NCBI GenBank assembly: GCA_943358395.1
Contig: CALRGY010000014.1
Coordinates: 1 to 32,245 of the forward strand
Direction: 5' to 3'
Source: Candidatus Uhrbacteria bacterium
GTDB lineage: Bacteria; Patescibacteriota; Patescibacteriia; UBA9934
DNA length: 32,245 nucleotides
Each line of letters begins with the position of its first letter. The first letter of the stretch is position 1. The notes under the pieces were generated by a model. It had not been told where the DNA came from. It saw only the letters and a list, made by a program, of their open reading frames with translations, and did no database searches. Below, piece after piece: positions 6,802-14,171 of this stretch. The position numbers were made by a program, and so were the translations under genes.

Positions 6802-7272
6802 TTAGAATGTTTTGCGATTGTGCTCAAGATAATGGCAATTTCGACAAAGCCACTTGAGATTTGTCACGACGTTATTCTTTCTGTTTTGATCGATATGATG
6901 AACGACGAGAACGCGTACATCCGTTATTCCACAATTTGAGCATATTGCTGCAATACTATTTCTGAACATGATGTTCCGATATACGGATTCCCCACCCCGC
7001 CAGTTAAAGTGCTTTTCCCCAAATGACCATAGTGTATTTTTCCAGCGAGCGAAACATGCCTTGTTACAGAAAAATTTTCCGTCTTTGGATTTCTTCTGTT
7101 GGCCCGGTGTTCGATATAGCGATTCTTTGCACGTGCTGCAGGGATAGAGTTTTCCCGTTTTCATCCCCAAATATTTGCAGACATTTGAGCAATAATCACC
7201 CCAGCCTTTGTTGATACGATGTTCTTTGTCTTGGAAGGGCTTCGTGCAAATTTTGCATGAAAGATTTTTCAT
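6802..7272 (-). CDS. HNH-endonuclease-like zinc protein between two tRNA genes
   Basis: A 156-aa protein starting MKNLSCKICTKPF. It has several Cys pairs likely to bind zinc (CKIC..., CSNVC, CSTC, CNKAC, CSNCG). The C-terminus is an HNH motif: 'VLVVHHIDQNRKNNVVTNLKWLCRNCHYLEH', with the HH start, the central Asn and the final CxxC...H. HNH proteins cleave DNA and often belong to homing or selfish elements. It sits between tRNA-Arg(TCT) and tRNA-His on the same strand, with the start 28 bp from the tRNA-Arg 3' end, and may be read from the tRNA promoter. No clear Shine-Dalgarno is present. An upstream start (7326) would lie inside the tRNA and is rejected. Confidence 0.75.
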   Translation of the reverse strand: MKNLSCKICTKPFQDKEHRINKGWGDYCSNVCKYLGMKTGKLYPCSTCKESLYRTPGQQKKSKDGKFFCNKACFARWKNTLWSFGEKHFNWRGGESVYRNIMFRNSIAAICSNCGITDVRVLVVHHIDQNRKNNVVTNLKWLCRNCHYLEHNRKTF

Positions 7273-7299
7273 GAGGAGATACTTACCTTCTTCAAAGAC

Positions 7300-7376
7300 T
7301 GGTGCCCTGAGGTGGAATCGAACCACCGACCTTGGGCTTAGAAGTCCCCTGCTCTATCCAACTGAGCTATCAGGGC
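7300..7376 (-). tRNA. tRNA-Arg (TCT)
   Basis: Minus-strand cloverleaf. The acceptor stem GCCCTGA pairs with TCAGGGC, discriminator A, and CCA is encoded. The D-arm is GCTC...GAGC; the anticodon loop CTTCTAA gives TCT; the T-arm is GGTGG TTCGATT CCACC. The anticodon stem (GGGGA/GCCCA) has only three good pairs, with mismatches at 27:43 and 31:39. Confidence 0.9.
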
Positions 7377-7468
7377 ACGAGTCTTTGAAAAATGCACAAG
7401 AATACTAGCAAATTTTTCTCTTTTTGGGAAATGGATTTTTGAGGTTTTTTCGCATACACTGGGGCAAT

Positions 7469-10102
7469 ATGAGTATTGGAACAAAGACCTTTTTAATTTT
7501 GGACGGCAATGCGCTTTTGCACCGAGCGTGGCATGCGGTTCCGCCGTTGACGACGCAAGATGGGCGTGTGGTGAATGCGGTGTATGGCTTTGCGGTGGTT
7601 ATTGAGAAAATGCGGGGGGAGTTGAAGCCGGATTTTATGGCAGTTGCCTGGGATTTGCCTGGTGGGACGTTTCGCCATGAAGAATATGCGCCGTATAAAG
7701 CACAGCGTGAGAAAAAGGCGCAAGAATTATATGATCAGATTCCGATGATTCAGGAGCTGTTGAAACCGTACGGAATTCCATCGCTTTCAGTACCCGGATT
7801 TGAAGGTGATGATATTTTAGGCACGATAAGTGCAATGAATGAGGCGGATGGAATAAAGACGTTGATTGTGACCGGCGATCTTGATGCGCTTCAGCTTGTT
7901 TCACCGATGACGCATGTCGTCTTCTTTGTGAAAGGATTGTCACAAACTAAACTGTACGATATTGCTGCGGTGAAAGAACGATACGGTCTTGTTCCCGGTC
8001 AATTGATCGACTACAAAACACTTGTTGGCGATACGTCGGATAATCTTCCTGGGATTCGTGGAATCGGTGAGAAGGGTGCGGTCGAACTCATCAATACGTA
8101 CAAGACGGTCGACGGGATCTTCGACGCAATGAAGCGCGGCGATCTTCCAGAGAAGTTCGTAAAGAAGTTTGAGGATCAAGAAGCGCACGCTGCACAGATG
8201 AAGCGGATGGTTACGGTGGTGTGCGATGTTCCGCTCAAAGGATTCGTAAGGGATGATGCAAAGACGCGCCCACCGAACCTTGACGAGCTTCTTCCGATCC
8301 TCCGTGGTTTCGAATTTAAGACGTTGTTAAAGAAGTATGAAGGTAAGGATGAAAAGATAGGTCGTGAAGAGCCGATCCCAAAGGCGGTCGTTTCATTGAA
8401 AGTTCCGTCCAAACGACATGCTTCTCTTCCCTCTGGCTCATTGGAGGATCTCGTCCTTGATCGCATCGGTATTGTTGTTCAACCGAAAGAGAAGGATCTT
8501 TTTGGCGGATCGATTGCGAGTATTGCAATCACCGATGGTAGGAGCGTGGTTTCGATGCATGATCCTGTAATCGATGATTTGAAAAAGATTTTTCGTATCA
8601 TCGGAAAGGCGAAAACGATGGTCGCGCATGATGTGAAGGCAATACTGCACATTCTTGATGATCTTGGAATCGATCTTGGGGATCTATTGCGATGCTCATT
8701 TTTCGATACCCAGGTTGCGGCATATCTTTTAGCATCGGGTGATCGAGAATTTGCGTATCGAGATATTGTGCAGTCGACACTTGGGGCATCGATATCGGTG
8801 GACGCATCCGCACAAGAGATGATCGGGGCGCTTCTGCCGCTCGCAACGGCGCTTGATCGGAAATTGGATGATGAGGGAATGAAAGCGCTTGCATGTGACA
8901 TTGAAATGCCGTTGATTTCCGTATTGTTTCACATGGAAAAGAATGGGTTCGCTGTTGACGTGAAGCATCTTGCAACACTTTCTCGTACGTTCGATGATCG
9001 GTTACAGGAACTCACGATTGCGATTCATCGTGATGCGGGGCGAGAGTTTAACATCAATTCCCCATCGCAGCTTGCTGACGTGCTTTTTATCGACCTTGCT
9101 CTTGCAACGAAAGGCATCAAAAAAACAAAGAGTGGCTTTTCAACGGCGGCACCGGAGCTGGAAAAGATCGCGGATCTGCACCCTATCGTTGGAAAGATTT
9201 CTGAGTACCGTGAATTGGCGAAACTGAAGGGCACGTATGCGGATACGTTGCCAAAATTAGTTCAAGCAGATGGAAGAATTCATGCGCGTTTTAATCAGTG
9301 TGTTGCAGCAACGGGCCGCTTGTCTGGATCCGATCCGAATTTGCAGAACATTCCTATTCGTTCAGATCTTGGACGAGAAATTCGTAAAGCGTTTATTGCT
9401 ACACCGGGATATGTGTTGTTGAGCGCTGATTATTCACAAATTGAGCTTCGTCTTGCAGCCGCTCTTTCTCAAGATCGATCATTTATTGATGCTTTTCACG
9501 ATGGCGCGGATATTCATAAAAGAACTGCTGCGGAAATGTGGAGCATCGATGAGATAGATGTTACAAAGGAGCAGCGTTATGCGGCGAAAGCAATTAACTT
9601 TGGTATTTTATATGGCATTGGTGCTCGAGCATTGGCGAAAAGCGCGAATGTCCGTTTTGAAGAGGCGAAAGATTTTATTGATCGGTATTTCATTGCACAT
9701 CCTGGTATTCGGTCATACCTCGACGCGACAAAGCTTCAGGTACATGCTGACGGTTTCGTGACGTCCCTTTTTGGCCGTCGTCGATATTTGCCCGAAATTC
9801 ATTCCGGTATGCCTCAGCTTGTTGCTTCTGCAGAGCGCATGGCGATTAATATGCCAATTCAAGCCACGCAAGCTGATATTATTAAAATGGCAATGATTCG
9901 TGTAGCAGACTATCTTCGTACGGCAGACATTAATGCGCGAATGATTGCTCAAGTCCATGATGAATTGGTGTTTGAGGTGAAGCGATCGGATGCGGAAGAG
10001 CTCGAGAAGAACGTTCGCGCGCTTATGGGATCTGTTGCACAATTCGACGTTCCGCTTGTGGTTGATGTTGCGACTGCTGATTCTTGGGGTGACATGGACT
10101 AG
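7469..10102 (+). CDS. polA: DNA polymerase I
   Basis: An 877-aa family A DNA polymerase for Okazaki fragment processing and repair. The N-terminal 5' nuclease domain (~1-290) has 'GFEGDDILGTI' and the helix-hairpin-helix 'GDTSDNLPGIRGIGEKGAVEL'. The middle 3'-5' exonuclease-like domain (~300-500) lacks the DxE, NxxxD and YxxxD metal-binding motifs, so proofreading is probably absent. The polymerase domain (~500-877) has motif A 'LLSADYSQIELRLA', motif B 'RYAAKAINFGILYG' and motif C 'IAQVHDELVFEV', all intact. ATG 7469 is chosen because homologous sequence starts there (TKTFLILDGNALLHRAWHA). TACACT (7455-7460) ends 8 nt before the ATG, so leaderless initiation is possible, although GGGG also precedes it. 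holA starts 3 nt after the stop. Confidence 0.95.
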   Translation: MSIGTKTFLILDGNALLHRAWHAVPPLTTQDGRVVNAVYGFAVVIEKMRGELKPDFMAVAWDLPGGTFRHEEYAPYKAQREKKAQELYDQIPMIQELLKPYGIPSLSVPGFEGDDILGTISAMNEADGIKTLIVTGDLDALQLVSPMTHVVFFVKGLSQTKLYDIAAVKERYGLVPGQLIDYKTLVGDTSDNLPGIRGIGEKGAVELINTYKTVDGIFDAMKRGDLPEKFVKKFEDQEAHAAQMKRMVTVVCDVPLKGFVRDDAKTRPPNLDELLPILRGFEFKTLLKKYEGKDEKIGREEPIPKAVVSLKVPSKRHASLPSGSLEDLVLDRIGIVVQPKEKDLFGGSIASIAITDGRSVVSMHDPVIDDLKKIFRIIGKAKTMVAHDVKAILHILDDLGIDLGDLLRCSFFDTQVAAYLLASGDREFAYRDIVQSTLGASISVDASAQEMIGALLPLATALDRKLDDEGMKALACDIEMPLISVLFHMEKNGFAVDVKHLATLSRTFDDRLQELTIAIHRDAGREFNINSPSQLADVLFIDLALATKGIKKTKSGFSTAAPELEKIADLHPIVGKISEYRELAKLKGTYADTLPKLVQADGRIHARFNQCVAATGRLSGSDPNLQNIPIRSDLGREIRKAFIATPGYVLLSADYSQIELRLAAALSQDRSFIDAFHDGADIHKRTAAEMWSIDEIDVTKEQRYAAKAINFGILYGIGARALAKSANVRFEEAKDFIDRYFIAHPGIRSYLDATKLQVHADGFVTSLFGRRRYLPEIHSGMPQLVASAERMAINMPIQATQADIIKMAMIRVADYLRTADINARMIAQVHDELVFEVKRSDAEELEKNVRALMGSVAQFDVPLVVDVATADSWGDMD

Positions 10103-10104
10103 CT

Positions 10105-11091
10105 ATGATTGTATTGGTGTATGGTGACGACGCGTTTCGGGTTGCAATGCGTACGCGAGATTTGATCGAGAAGTTTGCGTTGAAATTCGATCCCGCACGA
10201 ATGAACATCGATACCTTTGTTTGTGTAAAGAAAAACGATTCCGTTTTGCCCCGTATAACGGATGCTGTGATGGCATCACCATTTCTTACCACAAAGAGAA
10301 TGGTGTGCGCTGAAGGCATGTTTTCGACAATAACAACGAAACCGGATGCTGAACCGTGGATTGCGATGCTTGGACGCGTTCCAGAATCGACTATTCTTGT
10401 GGTGAGCGACAGTGCGCCACAGGAAAAAGTAGAGAAAACGGAAGTATGGAAGAGGGTTTCTGGCATGCCTGACGTGCATATATACCCATTCCCTCTTCTT
10501 TCTGGCGCAGCACTTCACACATGGGTTATCGATCGAGCAAAAGTACACGGGGCAATAATGGTTCCTGCCGCGGCCTCTGCCCTTGTGAGTCGTGCTGGAA
10601 ATGATTCTTGGCGACTAGAGACGGATATTGCGAAGCTTGCAGCCTATGCTGGGGGCGCCCCCGTTTCTGAAGCGATGATCGATGCTGTGGTTTCTCGAGA
10701 GTATCGGGAAGATATTTTCGCCTTTATGGATGCGATGAGCGCCGATCGTGCCCCTTTCGCATTACAGAGGTTGCATCAGGAGCGTATGGGCGGAGCAGAT
10801 GAATTTGCGCTGTTTGGTATGCTGGTGCGGCAAATTCGACTTCTTGTGCAGGTGCGTGCGCTGTGTGATGAGCGTGGGAATGTTGGGAAGCAAGATGTTG
10901 CTGATGCACTAGGGCTCCACCCATTTGTGGCGCAGAAGGTGCTTAGTGAGGCTCGGCGTCGATCACTGACGTGTATGCGGGAATGGCATAGTCTGGCGGC
11001 AGATTTAGACGGTGCAATGAAACGGGGCCTTGCGGCTAGTGTGGCAGTGGATCGATTGGTTGCTGCAATGCTCAGCGTTGAAAATGCTTGA
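10105..11091 (+). CDS. holA: DNA polymerase III delta subunit (clamp loader)
   Basis: A 328-aa protein with the HolA layout: 'VLVYGDDAFRV' at the N-terminus, an AAA+-like region without a working P-loop ('MASPFLTTKRMVCAE', 'STILVVSDSAPQEK'), 'LSGAALHTWVIDRAKVHGAIMVPAAASALVSRAGNDSWRLETDIAKLAAYAGG' (the WRLE-x-E/D-x-x-KL-x-x-Y signature) and an all-helical C-terminal collar domain. HolA opens the beta clamp during loading. It starts 3 nt after polA, so the two are probably co-transcribed, and the rpsT promoter overlaps its last codons. Confidence 0.85.
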   Translation: MIVLVYGDDAFRVAMRTRDLIEKFALKFDPARMNIDTFVCVKKNDSVLPRITDAVMASPFLTTKRMVCAEGMFSTITTKPDAEPWIAMLGRVPESTILVVSDSAPQEKVEKTEVWKRVSGMPDVHIYPFPLLSGAALHTWVIDRAKVHGAIMVPAAASALVSRAGNDSWRLETDIAKLAAYAGGAPVSEAMIDAVVSREYREDIFAFMDAMSADRAPFALQRLHQERMGGADEFALFGMLVRQIRLLVQVRALCDERGNVGKQDVADALGLHPFVAQKVLSEARRRSLTCMREWHSLAADLDGAMKRGLAASVAVDRLVAAMLSVENA

Positions 11092-11116
11092 CCATTTCGT
11101 GATACTTCGCTAACAT
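11088..11116 (+). promoter_or_regulatory. rpsT promoter
   Basis: TTGACC (11088-11093), a 17-bp spacer and TAACAT (11111-11116), about 34 nt before the rpsT ATG. It overlaps the end of holA. Confidence 0.65.
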
Positions 11117-11150
11117 TGGCGTATTCTTATTGGAATGTTTGTAGTTTTTT

Positions 11151-11453
11151 ATGCCAAATCTTCGAAATGCAAAGAAAGCGTTGTCACAGAGCCGTGTTCG
11201 TGCGGTGCGCAACGCAAACGTAAAAGGTCACATTGATACTATGCGCCGTGCATTTCGCAAGCTTTTAGAAGCAGGAAAGATCGAAGATGCACAGAAGTTG
11301 GTGCGTGAATTAGATCAGGCGATGGACAAAGCGGTTACCAAACACGTCTTCAAGGCAAACACCGCGGCACGAGTAAAGTCACGAACTATGCTTGCGCTCA
11401 ATAAAGCGGCAGCAGCTCCCAAAAAAGTCGTGGCTCCAAAGAAGGCTAAGTAA
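11151..11453 (+). CDS. rpsT: 30S ribosomal protein S20
   Basis: A 100-aa, very basic, all-helical protein. 'MPNLRNAKKALSQSRVRAVRNANVKGHIDTMRRAFRKLLEAG' and 'LDQAMDKAVTKHVFKANTAARVKSRTMLALNKA' match S20, which binds 16S rRNA in the 30S subunit. It has a short Lys/Ala/Pro-rich tail, slightly longer than in typical S20. There is no clear Shine-Dalgarno before ATG 11151 (T-rich). A terminator follows immediately. Confidence 0.95.
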   Translation: MPNLRNAKKALSQSRVRAVRNANVKGHIDTMRRAFRKLLEAGKIEDAQKLVRELDQAMDKAVTKHVFKANTAARVKSRTMLALNKAAAAPKKVVAPKKAK

Positions 11454-11460
11454 CTCAATC

Positions 11461-11498
11461 AAAAATCACCCGACGAATTATCGAAGGGTGATTTTTTT
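11461..11498 (+). terminator. rpsT terminator
   Basis: AAAAATCACCC (11461-11471) and GGGTGATTTTTTT (11486-11498) form a stem with a T-run. It may also act on the minus strand, but rmuC ends just beyond it. Confidence 0.85.
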
Positions 11499-11511
11499 GT
11501 TGCAGGGATGT

Positions 11512-12627
11512 TTACTCGAGCGACGGTCGTTCGATCGTTGGCATTTCGATGAGGTCTTCTGTTGGGCCGTCCGTCAATTTCACCACATCTTTACTCATCT
11601 TTTTCAGCTCATTGCTCGAGAAATTATATTGGTTTACCACAGTGCTCACTGCATTTCCTAGCTTGCCGTGATATTCCGCGTACGTTCGAAAATGCTTCCC
11701 AAGGTCAGCGACTCGCTTGATGATGTCTTGAGCCTTTTCTTCAATTTTCATTGCGTGGAGGGCCTGGAGAACGGTTTGAAGATATGCGAGGAATGAGGTT
11801 GGCGAAACAATAATGACGTGATATTTGCTTGCTGCGCGCTGAATGAGATTTTCGTTATCCTCTTGTGTGGAGCCTATTTTATTCACTAAGAGATCGTAAT
11901 AAATCGCTTCGTGTGGAATGAACATGAAGGCGAAATCCATAGTGCCTTTGCTTGGTTGAATGTATTTTGATGTCTCAAGGATGCGATTTTTTAGATCGTT
12001 AATGAACAGTTTCTCTAATCGTTCTCGCTCCGTTCCGTCGTCGGTCTCCGAAATGCGATTATAATTTTCGAGTGAAAACTTTGAATCGATGGGAATGATT
12101 TTGTCTTTTACGAACACGACGGCATCCGGAATGAGGTCTTTATCGTTTTCATCCTTCCCTAATCGATACTGCATGGCGTAACTTCCCGGCTCCATGGCAT
12201 TCTTCAAGAGCGTCTCCAGGTAATATTCTCCCAGAATTCCTCGATGCTTTGGATTTTTAAGAATATCTTGCAAATTTCTGAGTTGCGATGAGAAGTCGAG
12301 AACTTGTTTGTTGGTTGCGTCGAGAGTTGCGAGCTTTGTTGTGACTTCTTGGATGATGCGAGACGTTTGTTCGAATTGAACTTGAATAGTTTTATTGGAA
12401 CGATCAAGACCGGTGTTGAGCTGATCGTTCACACGATCGAGCTTTGTTTGCACTTCCTGACGTTGCTCGGTTGTTGCTCGCAATAATTCCTCGCGAATAC
12501 GAGATATTTCGGTAAGAAGATTTTGCGACGCAACAGAATCACTTCCATTGCGTTTTTGAAATAAGAAGAGTGTTCCTATTACTGCCCCGAATCCAATAAT
12601 GAGGATAATAGCGGTGGTTGTGTCCAT
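11512..12627 (-). CDS. rmuC: RmuC family protein
   Basis: A 371-aa protein. The N-terminal membrane segment (~5-24, TTTAIILIIGFGAVIGTLFLF) is followed by a long coiled coil (~35-110) and the RmuC nuclease-like core (~120-330): 'GILGEYYLETLLKNAM', 'DLIPDAVVFVKDKIIPIDSKFSLENY', 'FMFIPHEAIYYDLL', 'VIIVSPTSFLAYLQTVLQAL'. RmuC limits recombination at inverted repeats in E. coli. The D...PIDSK motif fits a PD-(D/E)xK nuclease core. It converges with rpsT. Confidence 0.9.
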   Translation of the reverse strand: MDTTTAIILIIGFGAVIGTLFLFQKRNGSDSVASQNLLTEISRIREELLRATTEQRQEVQTKLDRVNDQLNTGLDRSNKTIQVQFEQTSRIIQEVTTKLATLDATNKQVLDFSSQLRNLQDILKNPKHRGILGEYYLETLLKNAMEPGSYAMQYRLGKDENDKDLIPDAVVFVKDKIIPIDSKFSLENYNRISETDDGTERERLEKLFINDLKNRILETSKYIQPSKGTMDFAFMFIPHEAIYYDLLVNKIGSTQEDNENLIQRAASKYHVIIVSPTSFLAYLQTVLQALHAMKIEEKAQDIIKRVADLGKHFRTYAEYHGKLGNAVSTVVNQYNFSSNELKKMSKDVVKLTDGPTEDLIEMPTIERPSLE

Positions 12628-12736
12628 AGGTTTTATTGACGCGATAATGTTGCGATACGTATACTCTTCTTGTGCTGGTGCAGTATATCACAAGGGAGAT
12701 ATATATTTTGCGACACATGTTGGTATTGGTGAGTGA

Positions 12737-12917
12737 TAGGACTTTCTCATTTTAGACCAGTTTCGATAAAGATAGAGGAAGTCATCTGAGACGTACGTAA
12801 TGGTACGTTCACCCCGCTTCTCGCGAGAAGCGGGGTGAACGATTTTCCGATGATCTGAGTCACGTCGTTCGTGAACGACGTGATGAATCGAAAATGGGCA
12901 AAAGGAGGAAAGAATAA
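12737..12917. repeat. TAGGAC palindromic element, copy 1 (with extra hairpins)
   Basis: Starts TAGGACTTTCTCATTTT and ends in a degenerate inverse. Inside are ACGTAC/GTACGT (12791-12796/12803-12808), a perfect 34-bp palindrome (12807-12840) and a 10-bp hairpin (12861-12882). Its left end matches the inverted right end of copy 3 (GACCAGTTTCG), and its right end matches the left end of copy 3. It ends 11 bp before tRNA-Arg. Confidence 0.7.
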
Positions 12918-12928
12918 GTGATCATTTT

Positions 12929-13005
12929 GACCTCGTAGCTCAACTGGATAGAGCAGGTCCGTCCTAAGGACAAGGTTGCAGGTTCAACTCCCGCCGAGGT
13001 CACCA
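12929..13005 (+). tRNA. tRNA-Arg (CCT)
   Basis: The acceptor stem GACCTCG pairs with CGAGGTC, discriminator A, and CCA is encoded. The anticodon loop GTCCTAA on GGTCC/GGACA gives CCT. Pair 27:43 is G/A and T-stem pair 51:63 is A/C, so two stems have a mismatch. Confidence 0.9.
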
Positions 13006-13007
13006 GA

Positions 13008-13027
13008 ATTGTTTCACGTGAAACAAT
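13008..13027. promoter_or_regulatory. parS site 1
   Basis: ATTGTTTCACGTGAAACAAT is a perfect 20-bp palindrome containing the canonical bacterial parS core TGTTTCACGTGAAACA. It begins 3 nt after tRNA-Arg. ParB binding is known for this sequence; it is inferred here. Confidence 0.85.
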
Positions 13028-13074
13028 CGTTCGTGTTTAAGATAGTTTGTCTCATTTTTTTAGGTTAGAAATAG

Positions 13075-13199
13075 TAGGACTTTCTCATTTGAGGCTATTT
13101 TCGGTGAACCAGGAGGAAATGTCGTGAGACGTACTTAACGGTACGTTGAACGACTTTCCGACGCAGTGAGTCGAAAAGAGACCAAATGGGAAAGTCCTA
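13075..13199. repeat. TAGGAC palindromic element, copy 2
   Basis: TAGGACTTTCTCATTT at the left and AAATGGGAAAGTCCTA at the right are near-perfect inverted ends. The central hairpin is ACGTAC/GTACGT (13129-13134/13141-13146). The right end lies 3 bp before tRNA-Ala. Confidence 0.75.
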
Positions 13200-13202
13200 A
13201 CT

Positions 13203-13278
13203 GGGCCTGTAGCTCAGTTGGTAGAGCGCTGCATTCGCATTGCAGAGGTCAGCGGTTCGAATCCGCTCAGGTCCACCA
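13203..13278 (+). tRNA. tRNA-Ala (CGC)
   Basis: The anticodon loop TTCGCAT on CTGCA/TGCAG gives CGC. The acceptor stem GGGCCTG/CAGGTCC has the G3:U70 pair that alanyl-tRNA synthetase recognises. CCA is encoded. Confidence 0.95.
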
Positions 13279-13305
13279 AAAAACACCGAATTATCGGTGT
13301 TTTTT
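13279..13305 (+). terminator. tRNA-Ala terminator
   Basis: AAAAACACCGA (13279-13289) pairs with TCGGTGTTTTTT (13294-13305), starting directly after CCA. Confidence 0.85.
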
Positions 13306-13307
13306 AA

Positions 13308-13434
13308 TAGGACTTCCTCATTTTGCCCATTTTCGGCTTACTTCCTCGACGTGATCGACGGTGTACCAAGAAGTACACCTTGACGATCCCGTCATCGTTG
13401 CGCACCGAAACTGGTCGAAAATGAGAAAGTCCTA
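13308..13434. repeat. TAGGAC palindromic element, copy 3
   Basis: Outer ends AATAGGACTTCCTCATTTT and AAAATGAGAAAGTCCTATT are inverted repeats. The central hairpin is GTGTAC/GTACAC (13361-13366/13373-13378), which changes the ACGTAC/GTACGT stem of copies 1 and 2 while keeping pairing. Confidence 0.75.
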
Positions 13435-13567
13435 TTATTTTAAGAATCTATTTCTCGGTCGGAGTGGTTATCGAATAGATATAATCGATTCTTCCCATCC
13501 TTTTCTTGGTTTAGAATGTGATTGAGCTATATATTCGATCATGGTGGCGCGATAACGGTGCCTCATA

Positions 13568-13587
13568 ATTGTTTCACGTGAAACAAT
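13568..13587. promoter_or_regulatory. parS site 2
   Basis: The same perfect 20-bp palindrome as site 1. Confidence 0.85.
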
Positions 13588-13948
13588 CTCATCAGAATTG
13601 ATCTTTTTATGCTGTATTCCATCGGTTTTAATGAAATAGACGCATTCGATCTTTCCTCGTTAGGATTATTGTGGCTTTAATAGTTTTTAGTTATCACGAA
13701 AACATGAGCTCGATGCGATATTTTCCATTTTTTTGATTGTTGTGAGTGTAGCAAGAGAACTTGCTTCGAAGTCTTTTTAGATGAAAACATTTTCTCATGA
13801 TATTGAGGGGTGATTACACTCTCGATGCTCATCGAAGATGAGAAGTTTCCTTAAAAATGATCGTCATAGTGACTCCGACGCCAATTAATAGTCTCATTTT
13901 AGATTGATTTGAGGAAAGATTCTTGATTCATGGGGCACGAATCACTAG

Positions 13949-13968
13949 ATTGTTTCACGTGAAACAAT
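13949..13968. promoter_or_regulatory. parS site 3
   Basis: The same perfect 20-bp palindrome as sites 1 and 2. Confidence 0.85.
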
Positions 13969-14088
13969 TCATTACGAACGAGGGCATGTTGATAAGCATC
14001 GATTCTCAACGCATTATATGTCAACGCTAGTCTATACATATTCTAAAAACATAACAATTTACGGTCTATCAACACACTTATCCCTTAC

Positions 14089-14097
14089 TTATCCACA
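14089..14097 (+). promoter_or_regulatory. DnaA box
   Basis: TTATCCACA matches the consensus DnaA box exactly, in an AT-rich stretch 120 bp from the nearest parS site. A single perfect 9-mer is weak evidence alone. Confidence 0.5.
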
Positions 14098-14154
14098 TTT
14101 TTTCAAAGTTAGCCAAATTTTCGCCTTCATCATGACGACTTTTAGTGTTCAATG

Positions 14155-14163
14155 TGGTAAAAT
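14155..14163 (+). promoter_or_regulatory. Extended -10 promoter of the 306-aa secreted protein gene
   Basis: TGG-TAAAAT is an extended -10 box ending 8 nt before ATG 14172. This predicts transcription starting at or just before the ATG. Confidence 0.45.
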
Positions 14164-14171
14164 AGGGGCAT

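Larger units (their letters stand above)
13435..14171. other. 737-bp gene-free region with parS and DnaA box; possible origin-proximal site
   Basis: No convincing gene on either strand. It is AT-rich and holds two parS sites (13568-13587, 13949-13968), a perfect DnaA box (TTATCCACA, 14089-14097) with weaker TTATCC (14078) and TTTACCACA-type (about 14153) matches, and an extended -10 promoter for the next gene. This could be part of an origin or a chromosome segregation centre. No dnaA or parB gene is in the window. Confidence 0.5.

Noticed and set aside
7272-7326. N-terminal extension of the HNH protein
   Set aside because: It would begin inside tRNA-Arg; the ATG at 7272 is the first start outside the tRNA.
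12737-13434. CRISPR array
   Set aside because: Three repeat copies are long, palindromic, irregularly spaced and interrupted by tRNA genes; there are no uniform spacers.
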